Assembly: GCF_026241135.1 (NCBI RefSeq)
Contig: NZ_JAPFGA010000010.1
Location: 62,001-126,000 of the forward strand
Source: Galbibacter kalidii
GTDB taxonomy: Bacteria > Bacteroidota > Bacteroidia > Flavobacteriales > Flavobacteriaceae
Reading direction: 5' to 3'
Length of the DNA stretch: 64,000 nucleotides
The notes below the pieces were generated by a model that saw only the letters and a program-made list of their open reading frames with translations, was not told where the DNA came from and did not search any database. A program made the translations under genes and the position numbers. Shown piece after piece: positions 20,855 through 29,558 of this stretch; position 1 is the first letter of the stretch, and every line of letters starts with the position of its first letter.

Positions 20855-20909
20855 GACCTTGAAGGTTTTACTTGTCCGGACATTTATCGTCTGGAAAACC
20901 TTCAAGGTC
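20855..20909. repeat. Intergenic hairpin with 15-bp perfect stem
   Basis: GACCTTGAAGGTTTT (20855-20869) and its exact complement AAAACCTTCAAGGTC (20895-20909) enclose a 25-nt loop containing a small GTCCGGAC palindrome. It lies 8 bp after the stop of the 144-residue membrane protein and can serve as a terminator there, although it has no T-run. Hairpins of this wording are common dispersed repeats in flavobacterial genomes (from memory). Confidence 0.6.
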
Positions 20910-20916
20910 TGAGTTT

Positions 20917-21351
20917 TTAATCAAACCAAAGCATATAAGGAATCCTAAGCAGGATCAAAAACAGGCCAATTCCGTAGAACAGGGCTATTTTTCCAAATTT
21001 TCTCTGTGAGGTTTGTTCTTTTTTGTGTTTGCTCCAGCCTATGGTGATCAAAGCAATAGCAATGATATTGGTAACAGGGTGTTCTACCAGTACCAATCGC
21101 AGCAGACTATCCCCCATCACACCACCTGTTTGCCAGGAAGCGAACCGAGGGGAGACAAAATAGAGGATCAAACCGATAAGGAACTGAATATGTGTACAAA
21201 TAAGTGCAAAAAGACTAATCCGTAAGTCTTTTCCCATGGCAAATTCTTTTTTACCTGCATAGCCTACTATAGCATTAATAACCGCTAGAACCAAAATAAG
21301 AACCGTTAAATAAGCCCAGTATGAGTGTAATACGTTGATTGTTGAATACAT
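20917..21351 (-). CDS. Four-helix integral membrane protein (cytochrome b-like small family)
   Basis: 144 residues with four predicted membrane helices at about 9-31 (SYWAYLTVLILVLAVINAIV), 45-67, 86-104 and 121-141. Histidines lie near the ends of helices (His9, His54, His91), a pattern seen in small heme-binding membrane proteins of Bacteroidota that are sometimes annotated as cytochrome b-like; heme binding here is not established. It is a single gene bounded by intergenic hairpins at 20855-20909 and 21381-21505, so probably monocistronic. Confidence 0.55.
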   Translation of the reverse strand: MYSTINVLHSYWAYLTVLILVLAVINAIVGYAGKKEFAMGKDLRISLFALICTHIQFLIGLILYFVSPRFASWQTGGVMGDSLLRLVLVEHPVTNIIAIALITIGWSKHKKEQTSQRKFGKIALFYGIGLFLILLRIPYMLWFD

Positions 21352-21380
21352 GAATGTGTTTGTTTTGTGAGTTTAATGAG

Positions 21381-21505
21381 GGTGTCTAAAAAGTTTGTTT
21401 TTATACAGATTGTCAGTCTGATCCTGTCGAAGACTATTTAACCTTCATTACATTACACTTCGACAGGCTCAGTGTGACAATGGTTTTCAATACTTTTTAG
21501 ACATC
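21381..21505. repeat. Composite inverted-repeat element (TTCGACAGGCTCA type)
   Basis: Outer arms TGTCTAAAAAG (21383-21393) and CTTTTTAGACA (21493-21503) enclose inner pieces CTGTCGAAGACT and CTTCGACAGGCTCAGTGTGACA-like sequence. The inner wording is shared with the element at 45265-45438. A dispersed intergenic repeat; it may fold as a long hairpin in RNA. Confidence 0.6.
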
Positions 21506-21541
21506 GTCATCAAAAATAGTGATTTTTTGATCTTTAAGCAC

Positions 21542-21570
21542 AAAAAACCCCGCGATTTGCGGGGTTTTTA
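21542..21570 (-). terminator. Rho-independent terminator of the TonB receptor gene
   Basis: Perfect stem AAAAACCCCGC / GCGGGGTTTTT (21543-21553 and 21559-21569) with a 5-nt loop, 25 bp after the receptor stop codon; read on the minus strand it ends in a T6 tract. Confidence 0.9.
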
Positions 21571-21594
21571 TGATTTATTTGTCTTAACAAATGA

Positions 21595-24228
21595 TTAGAA
21601 CTTATATCTTATACTAAAGTTCCATGTTCTTCCGAAACCGAAATAAACTTGATTTTCTACACTTATTCCTTTATAAGTTTCAACACCTTCCTCAACATGT
21701 CTATTAGTCAATGATTCCGCAATATATGTTTCGTCTAAAACATTATTCATATTAAATCTAAGCACAAGATTGTGATTATCTTTAACTTTCCAATCAAAGG
21801 TTAAACCGGCATCAAGCAAACCATATGATGGTAATTTAACAGACCCTCTGTTATCTGGTGTTGAAAATTCAGCATCAGTTGGCAAGAAACCAGCATATAA
21901 ATTGTCATAGTGCAAATAGTTGGCATCAACACTTAATCCTCTTAAAAATTCATACTGACCACCAACACCAATGGTAAATTGAGCTCCATCACCCACCTTA
22001 ACACCGTCTAAATATAAAGGATCCCCTTCAGCTACAACATTCTGATTGTCATCATATACAGTTTGCGATGCATTTCCATCATACTCCCATTGACCTATAG
22101 ATGTAAAACCTTTAAACTGAAGACCTTGGGCTGGCCTCGCTGTAAAGTCTACTTCTATTCCTTGGTGGACTTGTTTAACTCCCTGAAATTGGTAAAAGCC
22201 TTCTCCTGTACTTAACGAGCCACTAACCACTCTATCATCCCATGTTGTTTGATATACATTTACATTTGCAGCAAATACAGAACTTCTAAAGCCATAACCG
22301 GCTTCAAAACCTGTAATCTTCTCATTAGTCAATAATGGATTAACATCATTTCTAAAGTTCAAGAACATATTGTCTTGATAGGGCTGACGGGAATAATGCC
22401 CTGCATTTACAAAAACATTATGTTGATTATTAATATTATAGTTAACCCCTGCTTTTACATTAAAGCCGGTATTAGTTACTTTCTCTGACTTTTCATTACC
22501 TTCTACATAATTGAAATAATCAAATCTCTGGTTAGATTGAGTTGAAACAGCTCCTTGCACAAAGGCAGAAAGCTTTTCTGTTGCATATTCAAATTGTCCA
22601 AATCCTCCAAAATATCTTATATCTTCAGGATTATCATATGCTATTCTTTGATCTCTTGGTGTATCGTGAAATGTTGCTTTCCATGGGTTCACACTATAAG
22701 ATTCGGTTACTACATAATCACTTCCCAACTGTTCGTTGTTAGTATCATCATCCCAGCCATCTAGGCCTAAGAAATCAACGACTCTCCTGTAGTGTTCTCC
22801 ATGATAAGAACGGCCATCAAAACCAACATTAAAACTAAACACATCGTTAATTTCATAATTAAAGTTTGAAACTACTCCATACCAGCTATGCTCATTTACA
22901 CTAGATCTTAGTATATCAGCTCTTCTGTCATCAGCTCTTCTCTCACCAACTATTAAACCATCTGCGTTTGGTGTTATTGACCTATTGTAATTGTATTGAC
23001 CTGTTAAATCAAAATTATCTTCTCTTTGAGAACCATAATTCCTTAACCCTATAGAGCCACCTCTTCCCCAAGAAGCGTAAAGCACGGTTGATAATTCTGC
23101 TCTATCACTAATATTCCAATCCCAGTTTAGGTTGGCTATAGGCTTGTGATAATAGTTTCCAGAAGTATTAACAATTTCGCCATTAAGATATCCCCACTGA
23201 TCATTATATTTAGCCCCTTTTTCCAATAAAGTAGCTAAAGTATATCTATTTCTTTGGTTGTGCCTTTGAGGAGCTCCGGTAATTAAGAAATTGAATGAAT
23301 GTTTATCATTTGGAACATATCCTGCTGAAATAAAATATGTCTGACCATTTCCTTCCATATGGTGGTTATACCCATCTCCTTGCCAATGTCCTAACAAAGT
23401 TGAAAACGACCATCCTTTTTCACTGAGACCAGTAGAATAATATCCTGTTGTTTTCAAATAGTTGTCATTCCCGACCATTGTTTGTAAAAACCCACCTTCT
23501 TTTGAATCAATAGTTTTGGTAACAATATTTATAGTTCCTCCGACAGAAGAAATAGCTAGTTTAGAAGACCCTAAACCTCGTTGAACCTGTACTGCATTGG
23601 CAACATCCATAACACCTTGCCAGTTTGACCAGTACATTCTACCATCTTCCATACCATTGATTGGCTGTCCGTTGATAAGAAATGCTGTATTGGATTGATC
23701 AAAACCTCTGGTTTGCATTCTTGAATCTCCGAATCCACCGCCTCCTTTACTTGTATAAATAGATGGAGTTGATTTCAAAATTTCAGGAAATTCCTGATTT
23801 CCAGATTTCAATGCAATTTCTTCAGCTTTTACAGTTGAAACCGCAATAGGTGTTTGCCTGTCGCGAGCAAGGTCAATAACCCCACTACCTACAACCACAA
23901 CACCTTCCAATTCTTCAGCGTCGGGTTGAAGTGAAACAGTACCGATATTTGCTGTGCCACCGCTTAATGTATAGCTAACTTCCTTAGCTATGAATCCAAT
24001 GTAAGAAACCATAATGGTTCCTGAGTCTTGTGAAACATCCAATGTAAAGTTTCCATCAAAATCTGTTGATGTTCCAGAGGAAGAACCTCTTACCATTACA
24101 TTAGCGCCGGGCAAAGGTTCGCCCAGACTAGCATCTACTACTGTACCCGTTACTGTTCCTTGTGAAAAGGCTGTAGTAGTAATTAAAGCAATAACTGCCG
24201 TAAAAATCCAATTGTAAATTGTCTTCAT
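21595..24228 (-). CDS. TonB-dependent outer-membrane receptor
   Basis: 877 residues. Signal peptide (~1-22), then a carboxypeptidase-regulatory-like beta-sandwich (~24-110: TVTGTVVDASLGEPLPGANV, DGNFTLDV), a plug domain (~115-235: TPIAVSTVKAEEI, GFDQSNTAFLINGQPINGME, SVGGTINIVTK), and a ~640-residue beta-barrel ending in a C-terminal aromatic strand (GFGRTWNFSIRYKF). The size and the absence of an adjacent SusD gene argue against a SusC-type glycan system; the ligand is unknown, with siderophore or other small ligands possible. It is monocistronic, with its own promoter-like box (24317-24324) and a strong terminator. Low-complexity tyrosine/asparagine-rich barrel loops are ordinary for the family. 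Confidence 0.92.
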   Translation of the reverse strand: MKTIYNWIFTAVIALITTTAFSQGTVTGTVVDASLGEPLPGANVMVRGSSSGTSTDFDGNFTLDVSQDSGTIMVSYIGFIAKEVSYTLSGGTANIGTVSLQPDAEELEGVVVVGSGVIDLARDRQTPIAVSTVKAEEIALKSGNQEFPEILKSTPSIYTSKGGGGFGDSRMQTRGFDQSNTAFLINGQPINGMEDGRMYWSNWQGVMDVANAVQVQRGLGSSKLAISSVGGTINIVTKTIDSKEGGFLQTMVGNDNYLKTTGYYSTGLSEKGWSFSTLLGHWQGDGYNHHMEGNGQTYFISAGYVPNDKHSFNFLITGAPQRHNQRNRYTLATLLEKGAKYNDQWGYLNGEIVNTSGNYYHKPIANLNWDWNISDRAELSTVLYASWGRGGSIGLRNYGSQREDNFDLTGQYNYNRSITPNADGLIVGERRADDRRADILRSSVNEHSWYGVVSNFNYEINDVFSFNVGFDGRSYHGEHYRRVVDFLGLDGWDDDTNNEQLGSDYVVTESYSVNPWKATFHDTPRDQRIAYDNPEDIRYFGGFGQFEYATEKLSAFVQGAVSTQSNQRFDYFNYVEGNEKSEKVTNTGFNVKAGVNYNINNQHNVFVNAGHYSRQPYQDNMFLNFRNDVNPLLTNEKITGFEAGYGFRSSVFAANVNVYQTTWDDRVVSGSLSTGEGFYQFQGVKQVHQGIEVDFTARPAQGLQFKGFTSIGQWEYDGNASQTVYDDNQNVVAEGDPLYLDGVKVGDGAQFTIGVGGQYEFLRGLSVDANYLHYDNLYAGFLPTDAEFSTPDNRGSVKLPSYGLLDAGLTFDWKVKDNHNLVLRFNMNNVLDETYIAESLTNRHVEEGVETYKGISVENQVYFGFGRTWNFSIRYKF

Positions 24229-24316
24229 TTGTTGTTTGATTTAATTTAACGTAGCAAAAGTCTTATATTAAATAGAATCCTGCATTAAGCCAATGTTAAA
24301 TAATTTAACACCTTAA

Positions 24317-24324
24317 CAAAAGTA
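24317..24324 (-). promoter_or_regulatory. Bacteroidota-type -7 box for the TonB receptor gene
   Basis: TACTTTTG on the minus strand fits TAnnTTTG; a TTTG lies about 18 nt upstream (-33 element). This predicts a 5' leader of roughly 80 nt. Confidence 0.45.
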
Positions 24325-24393
24325 AACAAAAATCATAACAAATTAATTCACATTGAATTAACAGGGTATTTTTTATATTCTCACAAAAGAATA

Positions 24394-26034
24394 CTACCTA
24401 TTTTTATAATATTCCAAAAGATTTAACGTAGAATTATCGTGATTGCTAACGCTTTCGGCCTTGATATCCTTCAATATCGTTGAAGCTAGCTGTTTTCCAA
24501 GTTCAACACCCCATTGATCAAAACTAAAAATATTCCATATCACTCCTTGAACAAATATTTTATGTTCGTACATGGCGATAATCTCACCTAAGGCTTGTGG
24601 TGTTAGCTTATCAATAAGAATTGAATTGGTAGGTTTGTTTCCGGCAAACAATTTAAACGGCAACAATTTTTCTATTTCTTCTTCTGATAGGGATTTTGCT
24701 TCCAATTCTTCCCTAACCTCTTTTTCTTCCTTGCCGTTCAACAAGGCTTCGGTTTGTGCAAAATAATTAGCCATCAATTTATCGTGATGGTCTTTATCGC
24801 CGTGTAAAGACTCCACAAAACCAATAAAATCAGCCGGAATTAATTTAGTTCCCTGATGGATCAACTGAAAAAAGGCGTGCTGCGAATTGGTTCCAGGTTC
24901 TCCCCAGATAATGGTTCCGGTTTCATAACCAACTGCTTTTCCGTCACGTCCGATGCTTTTCCCGTTACTTTCCATGGTTCCCTGCTGCATATAGGCAGGT
25001 AGTCGGTGCAGGTATTGTGTATATGGAATCATGGCTTCACTCTCTGCTCTATAAAAGTTGTTGTACCATACACTCAACAAGGCTAACAATACGGGAATAT
25101 TCTTTTCAAACGGGGTTTCCCTAAAGTGAACATCCATGGCATGAGCGCCATTCAGTAATTTTTCAAAATTGTCATAGCCCACAGCCAAGGCAATGGAAAG
25201 TCCTACCGCACTCCACAACGAGAATCTTCCCCCTACCCAGTCTTCCATAGGAAAAACATTGGCCGAGTCGATCCCAAATTCGTCAATTTTTTCAAGATTG
25301 GTCGATACGGCCACAAAATGTGCAGCTATATCTTTCTGTGTAGCTGATTTTAAAAACCATTTTTTAATAGTCAGTGCATTGCTCAAGGTTTCCTGTGTAG
25401 TAAACGACTTGGAAACAATGACAAACAGGGTAGTCTCCGGATCTAATTTCTTGATGACTTCCTGAACATGATCACCATCCACATTGCTTACAAAGTGAAC
25501 GTTCAAGTGGTTTTTATAATACGCCAAGGCTTCAGTGACCATAACCGGACCAAGGTCAGAACCTCCAATACCAATGTTTACCACATCGGTAAAAGCCTTT
25601 CCTGTATATCCTTTCTTTTCTCCGGAAATAACAGTTTCGGTAAAGGTTTTTATTTTTTGTTTCACTTCAAAAACCTCAGGTATCACATCTTCACCCTCCA
25701 CAAATACTTTTTCATGGGATGCAGCACGTAAAGCGGTATGTAAAACGGCCCTGCCTTCGGTTTCGTTGATTAAATCTCCCGTAAAGTATTTTTCGATAGC
25801 TTCCTGAAGTCCTACTTCACTGGCCAGTCCCAACAGTAGTTCTACCGTGGTGTCGTTTATCCTGTTTTTTGAATAATCTACATAAAAATCATTCCACTGA
25901 ATAGAGAACTTTTCGGCTCTTTGCGGATCTTGGGCAAACATGCCCTTCATTGTAGTTTTACTGAATTGGTTATAGTGATCTTGAAGTTTTTCCCAGGCTT
26001 TGGTCTTAGTTGGATTTATTGCTGCTAGTGGCAT
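24394..26034 (-). CDS. pgi: Glucose-6-phosphate isomerase
   Basis: 546 residues, full length. It interconverts glucose 6-phosphate and fructose 6-phosphate in glycolysis/gluconeogenesis in the cytoplasm. Visible are the sugar-phosphate-binding segment [12 protein letters not shown] (~151-162), signature 1 [14 protein letters not shown] (~265-278), the [10 protein letters not shown] segment and signature 2 [14 protein letters not shown] near the C-terminus. The start [17 protein letters not shown] matches the expected N-terminus, although it lies 29 bp inside the end of the M23 peptidase gene. It is the last gene of the DUF3108 - tryptophan dioxygenase - M23 - pgi run. Confidence 0.97.
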   Translation of the reverse strand: MPLAAINPTKTKAWEKLQDHYNQFSKTTMKGMFAQDPQRAEKFSIQWNDFYVDYSKNRINDTTVELLLGLASEVGLQEAIEKYFTGDLINETEGRAVLHTALRAASHEKVFVEGEDVIPEVFEVKQKIKTFTETVISGEKKGYTGKAFTDVVNIGIGGSDLGPVMVTEALAYYKNHLNVHFVSNVDGDHVQEVIKKLDPETTLFVIVSKSFTTQETLSNALTIKKWFLKSATQKDIAAHFVAVSTNLEKIDEFGIDSANVFPMEDWVGGRFSLWSAVGLSIALAVGYDNFEKLLNGAHAMDVHFRETPFEKNIPVLLALLSVWYNNFYRAESEAMIPYTQYLHRLPAYMQQGTMESNGKSIGRDGKAVGYETGTIIWGEPGTNSQHAFFQLIHQGTKLIPADFIGFVESLHGDKDHHDKLMANYFAQTEALLNGKEEKEVREELEAKSLSEEEIEKLLPFKLFAGNKPTNSILIDKLTPQALGEIIAMYEHKIFVQGVIWNIFSFDQWGVELGKQLASTILKDIKAESVSNHDNSTLNLLEYYKNR

Positions 26035-27325
26035 TTTTTTCGTTTAGTTCGGTTAAAAATTCTTCATCATTAATCGTTTCTTCAGAAGGAAACACCAAAG
26101 CGTCTAATTGATGTTTAACAGGCTGGATGTAATCCAAGTATTTTACTTTTAACGAATCTTCTATCGGTTCTGCTTTTGGAAGGTCTTGTTTGAATGGATC
26201 TACTTGCCTGCCATGCTTCCAAAAACGATAACACACATGAGGGCCACTAGTATTTCCGGTCATTCCTACCCAACCGATAACGTCTCCTTGCTTCACATAT
26301 TCGCCTACACTCACCTTTCTTTTCTTCATGTGCAGGTATTGGGTAGCATAAGTGCTATTGTGTTTTACTTTTACATAATTTCCGTTTCCTCCCCTTCGAG
26401 CTGACTCTACAACGGTACCGTTGGCCGTCGACAAGATAGGAGTACCCACTGGTGCTGCAAAATCGGTTCCTTTATGAGGACGTATCCTGTTTCCGTAATA
26501 GGCAATGCGTCGTTTTAAGTTATAACGTGAGGAAATACGGCTAAACTGAACCGGTGCTTTTAAAAAGGCACGTCTTAAATTTTTAGCATTTTCATCAAAA
26601 AAATCAACAATATGTTTGGTTGAATCTGTTTCAAAAGGGAATGCGTAAAAAGCTTCGTCTTTGTGTTCAAAATAGGCTGCTTTTATCTTATCAACTCCTG
26701 CATAAATGGAATCATCTATATATTTTTCAGTAAAAATTACTTTAAACCTATCACCTTTCTGAATCCTGAAAAAGTCAACCGTCCATGCGTAGATATCAGA
26801 CATTTTATAGGCAACTATCGGACTCAAGCCTTTTTCCTGCAAGGTTACGTATAGCGAACTGTTGATAACACCAGTAGCTTCACGCTCTACAAGTTTTACG
26901 TCTTTTTTCCCTTTTCGGACCTTGGTGGAATCAGTAAAATCGACCACCACATAGTCTATACTGTTGGGTTGATAGATAAAACATTTTGGAAGTTGAAGTG
27001 TATCTTCCTTTTTGCAAAGCAAGGTATAAGGTTTCCCTGCCCGTAGGCTTGCGATATTGAAAGAATCTTTAGCTCCTTCAACAATATTGTATATTTCAGG
27101 ATAATTCAAGTTGTTGCGCTGCAATATCTCTCCAAAGCTGTCTCCCGCTTTGACAGTATCCCTCACCACCAAATAATCATTTAAATTATATCCGAATTCC
27201 TTAACTTCAACAGGCTCAATCTTCTCCGGCAGCGCAGCTACCGGCTCTTTTTCTTCCTTCGGCTCTTTACACGACACCACAGCAATAACGGTCAAGAGCA
27301 ATAGTGCAACAACATTTTTGGGCAT
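26006..27325 (-). CDS. M23-family peptidoglycan endopeptidase lipoprotein with LysM-like region
   Basis: 439 residues. The N-terminus is a lipoprotein signal with a VVSC lipobox at about residue 19. Residues ~50-120 ([20 protein letters not shown]) resemble a LysM/OapA-type cell-wall-binding region. The peptidase domain (~275-385) has the zinc ligands His and Asp in [13 protein letters not shown] and the later GPHVCYRFW where most M23 enzymes have HxH; here the second His is Cys. As I recall the same HVC wording is seen in other Bacteroidota homologues, so the enzyme is probably active with a Cys ligand, but this is not certain. It cleaves peptide crosslinks in the periplasm. Starts immediately after the dioxygenase stop and overlaps pgi by 29 bp. 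Confidence 0.88.
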   Translation of the reverse strand: MPKNVVALLLLTVIAVVSCKEPKEEKEPVAALPEKIEPVEVKEFGYNLNDYLVVRDTVKAGDSFGEILQRNNLNYPEIYNIVEGAKDSFNIASLRAGKPYTLLCKKEDTLQLPKCFIYQPNSIDYVVVDFTDSTKVRKGKKDVKLVEREATGVINSSLYVTLQEKGLSPIVAYKMSDIYAWTVDFFRIQKGDRFKVIFTEKYIDDSIYAGVDKIKAAYFEHKDEAFYAFPFETDSTKHIVDFFDENAKNLRRAFLKAPVQFSRISSRYNLKRRIAYYGNRIRPHKGTDFAAPVGTPILSTANGTVVESARRGGNGNYVKVKHNSTYATQYLHMKKRKVSVGEYVKQGDVIGWVGMTGNTSGPHVCYRFWKHGRQVDPFKQDLPKAEPIEDSLKVKYLDYIQPVKHQLDALVFPSEETINDEEFLTELNEKNATSSNKSN

Positions 27326-28294
27326 TTATTCTTTCATTTCAGGATTAAACATATGTTCTACCCACTGCTTTCCCCAGTCGGCTTTTTCACTTTCGCTCCA
27401 AATTTCAGGAAAAAATATGATTTTTTGAAAACTTGGAGGCAAATATTCTTTCCAATTGGTGCCTCCAGTAGCATCAATGGTCATTTTTTCTTTGCTTAGA
27501 TGCTTATAGGCGGCCCCCATATGCATCAAATTCCAGTTAACATTCGCATTTACATCGAGTTGCTTCATCGCTGATACAAGCATCTTGTTTATTTTAACCT
27601 CTTCGGGCAATTGCAGATACTTTTCATAGATCGTTGTGCCTTCAACTTCCCTGGCTATTCTCATAAATCGAGGTGTGTATCTATACTCGAACTGCTTTAA
27701 TGTAAGCGTTTTTTCTTCCGTTTTAGTATCTACGGCTCCTTTTTTCCAATAAATATTTTCATATAAGGTCTCCAAAGGGCTCTCCGGGGAGAGTTTTTCT
27801 TGTGCTGAAGGGGGTAATAAATTGTACATGGGGGTAGAATACAACTCGATCATACGGAATTGGGCCGACTGAAAACCACTTGCCGGCAATAAAGCCATTC
27901 TGTATTTAAGGAATTGTGCGCGCTCCATCCCATTGATCATCACATTAAAAGAATTGATCAATATTTTGTAATAATTATTGATGCGTTCTATTTTAGAAAT
28001 GATAAAATCCGCTTTTTGAACCTTATCGTCTATGATTTGTTTTTGCTCATGAATAATCAGCTTAAAGTAAAGCTCCGTGATCTGATGATACATGATAAAA
28101 ACTTTCTCATCGGGGAAGTGTGTACGTGGAATCTGCAAACTCAGAAGTGTATCCAAATGGATATAATCCCAATAAGTAAGGTAACGTTCGTATAAAAGTC
28201 CGTCTAAATATGAGCTAAGGTCCTGACCTGAATTCTTATACTTTTCTTCAAGTTTAGCTATTTGCGCTTCGATTTCAGGTTTTTTTATTGCCAT
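27326..28294 (-). CDS. kynA: Tryptophan 2,3-dioxygenase
   Basis: 322 residues. This heme enzyme opens the indole ring of L-tryptophan to N-formylkynurenine, the first step of the kynurenine pathway. Typical segments are YWDYIHLDTLLSLQIPRTHF (~36-55), FIMYHQITELYFKLIIHE (~66-83) with the proximal/substrate-region histidines, RMALLPASGFQSAQFRMIE (~132-150) and NLMHMGAAYKHLS (~256-268). Length and domain layout match the family in Bacteroidota. Its start overlaps the DUF3108 stop by 1 bp and its stop abuts the M23 start, so it is translationally coupled. Other kynurenine genes are not in the window; hppD and hmgA for tyrosine lie just upstream. Confidence 0.93.
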   Translation of the reverse strand: MAIKKPEIEAQIAKLEEKYKNSGQDLSSYLDGLLYERYLTYWDYIHLDTLLSLQIPRTHFPDEKVFIMYHQITELYFKLIIHEQKQIIDDKVQKADFIISKIERINNYYKILINSFNVMINGMERAQFLKYRMALLPASGFQSAQFRMIELYSTPMYNLLPPSAQEKLSPESPLETLYENIYWKKGAVDTKTEEKTLTLKQFEYRYTPRFMRIAREVEGTTIYEKYLQLPEEVKINKMLVSAMKQLDVNANVNWNLMHMGAAYKHLSKEKMTIDATGGTNWKEYLPPSFQKIIFFPEIWSESEKADWGKQWVEHMFNPEMKE

Positions 28295-29082
28295 TAATTC
28301 ATTTGGATTTTAAATTGGTGCTTAAGTCCTTTAAAGGCATTAAGGTCTGCTTTTATCGATCCTACGAGTATCTCTGCTTTTATCCTCATCGGAATTTTAT
28401 TCTCATCATCAGACACCCAAAGGGTTAAACTCTCCTCTTCTTCAAAGATACGTCCGGACTGCACATAAGGTCTGAACTTCAAACACTTTACCTTTCCGAA
28501 TTTAGTGTTCAAGGTTTGTCTTCCCAAGAATTTCAATTTAAATTTAAAGGTCTCATCATCATCAAAAAGAAGATCCATCACAACTTCTTCACCAACCCTG
28601 ATATTGTTGGTATCATAATGATCCCTTAAATAATAAAAAGCTGAAAGTAGGTCCTGTATATCATCAGGGGTAGAAAATGTCTTTTTCGTACCGTGCTTGT
28701 GGTCATTCACCACGGCTTTATTTTTGTTGTGATAAAAATCTATCTCAAGATCCTTGGTATGCCCTCCTTCGTCTATCTGCCTGATAAACTTATAAGGTCT
28801 TCCTGTTTCTTTATCAAAATAACTCTCGTAGTTATCCTCTACTTTAAAGAACAAACTCGCCAAACCGGTAGTTCGTCCGTGTCCTACGACATGATACACC
28901 TCTTTCCCACCCAAATAGTCATTTTTAAGGTGAAGTGTCGCATAACTCGCATTGAATATTCCATAGTGTATTCTGAATTGAAACCATTCACCTGCTTGAT
29001 AAGCACTCGATTCCATTTCTCCGTTTTGGTTTGTAAAGGCCGATAACCAAAATACGATCAGGGCTAAAATTGTCTTTTTCAT
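28294..29082 (-). CDS. DUF3108 periplasmic protein
   Basis: 262 residues from the ATG at 29082 (MKKTILALIVFWLSAFTNQN, a signal peptide). A longer reading from 29133 would put 17 residues ahead of the signal peptide and would be encoded by a dispersed repeat, so I reject it. The body reads AGEWFQFRIHYGIFNASYATL followed by strand-rich sequence and GRIFEEEESLTLWVSDDENK, which is the DUF3108 pattern; such proteins are thought to be periplasmic or outer-membrane associated, function unknown. First gene of a coupled run with tryptophan dioxygenase, M23 peptidase and pgi. Its start codon lies at the very end of the two-hairpin repeat 29080-29220. Confidence 0.85.
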   Translation of the reverse strand: MKKTILALIVFWLSAFTNQNGEMESSAYQAGEWFQFRIHYGIFNASYATLHLKNDYLGGKEVYHVVGHGRTTGLASLFFKVEDNYESYFDKETGRPYKFIRQIDEGGHTKDLEIDFYHNKNKAVVNDHKHGTKKTFSTPDDIQDLLSAFYYLRDHYDTNNIRVGEEVVMDLLFDDDETFKFKLKFLGRQTLNTKFGKVKCLKFRPYVQSGRIFEEEESLTLWVSDDENKIPMRIKAEILVGSIKADLNAFKGLKHQFKIQMN

Positions 29083-29220
29083 GTGTTTGAAATTTTTCTG
29101 CGACACCATAATTTGCAGAAAAATTTCTGCCACATGGAATCGCTTCGCTCTCTCATGAATTTATTTTAATCACACACGCTGTGTGTATTTTTTGATTAAA
29201 AAAATTCATGTTCGTTTCAT
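29080..29220 (-). repeat. 140-bp two-hairpin repeat ending on a start codon (copy 1)
   Basis: Near-identical in outline to 57946-58085. Proximal hairpin: AAATTTTTCTGC / GCAGAAAAATTT (12-bp perfect stem, 29090-29125). Distal hairpin: ATGAATTTATTTTAATCA / TGATTAAAAAAATTCAT with an inner CACAC-GTGTG stem (29155-29210). Shared linker CGCTTCGCTCTC. On the minus strand the element ends AACACATG, where ATG is the start of the DUF3108 gene. Stems differ between copies but pairing is kept. Confidence 0.85.
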
Positions 29221-29337
29221 CATTCAATTTAATTGTGAACCCGTTTTAGTGAGTCCAGTGTAAAAATAATAAAATCAATTATATTACCGTTCCTATAACG
29301 AGAATTAACAATTATTATTCCAAAACTACATAAAAGC

Positions 29338-29366
29338 AAAAAACTCGACCGAAGCCGAGTTTTTTT
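29338..29366 (-). terminator. Bidirectional intrinsic terminator
   Basis: Stem AAAAACTCG / CGAGTTTTT (29339-29347 and 29356-29364) with T-runs on both strands. It lies about 100 nt after a minus-strand promoter box (29443-29450) and 250 nt before the DUF3108 start, so it ends a short transcript or acts as an attenuator. Confidence 0.8.
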
Positions 29367-29437
29367 CATTAACCAACCAAAACTTTAAATTATGAAAACT
29401 TTACTTAAAGTCTGCAATAGGGCACCACCCCTTTTGC
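29338..29437 (-). ncRNA. Candidate ~100-nt small RNA or attenuated leader
   Basis: Bounded by a TATATTTG -7 box with a palindromic operator upstream (29443-29480) and a strong terminator (29338-29366), with no gene between. The RNA would contain GGGGTGGTGCCC near its 5' end. No known RNA family recognised. It could be the terminated leader of the DUF3108 operon. Confidence 0.35.
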
Positions 29438-29442
29438 AAGTG

Positions 29443-29480
29443 CAAATATACGTCAAAATAAATGTTATGCAAGCATAACA
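29443..29480 (-). promoter_or_regulatory. Promoter with palindromic operator TGTTATGC-nn-GCATAACA
   Basis: TATATTTG on the minus strand at 29443-29450 fits TAnnTTTG. The inverted repeat TGTTATGC-AA-GCATAACA (29463-29480) covers the -33 area. The same 8-bp half site forms the centre of the palindrome at 50672-50697, suggesting one regulator for both sites. Confidence 0.55.
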
Positions 29481-29558
29481 AGTAAGTTTAACTTTTTTAT
29501 AACTGAGAACGCAAACTGGCCTCCTGACAATTAATAATTTAATAAAAAATAAAACCTT

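Noticed and set aside
21595-24228. SusC-type glycan receptor
   Set aside because: No SusD partner follows and the protein is shorter than typical SusC.
28294-29133. Longer DUF3108 product starting at 29133
   Set aside because: Extra residues are encoded by the 140-bp repeat and would precede the signal peptide; the same false extension occurs at the TolC-like gene (58002).
29392-29478. 28-codon plus-strand frame (MKTLLKVCNRAPPLL)
   Set aside because: It lies antisense to the proposed short transcript and overlaps the operator; no promoter on the plus strand was found.
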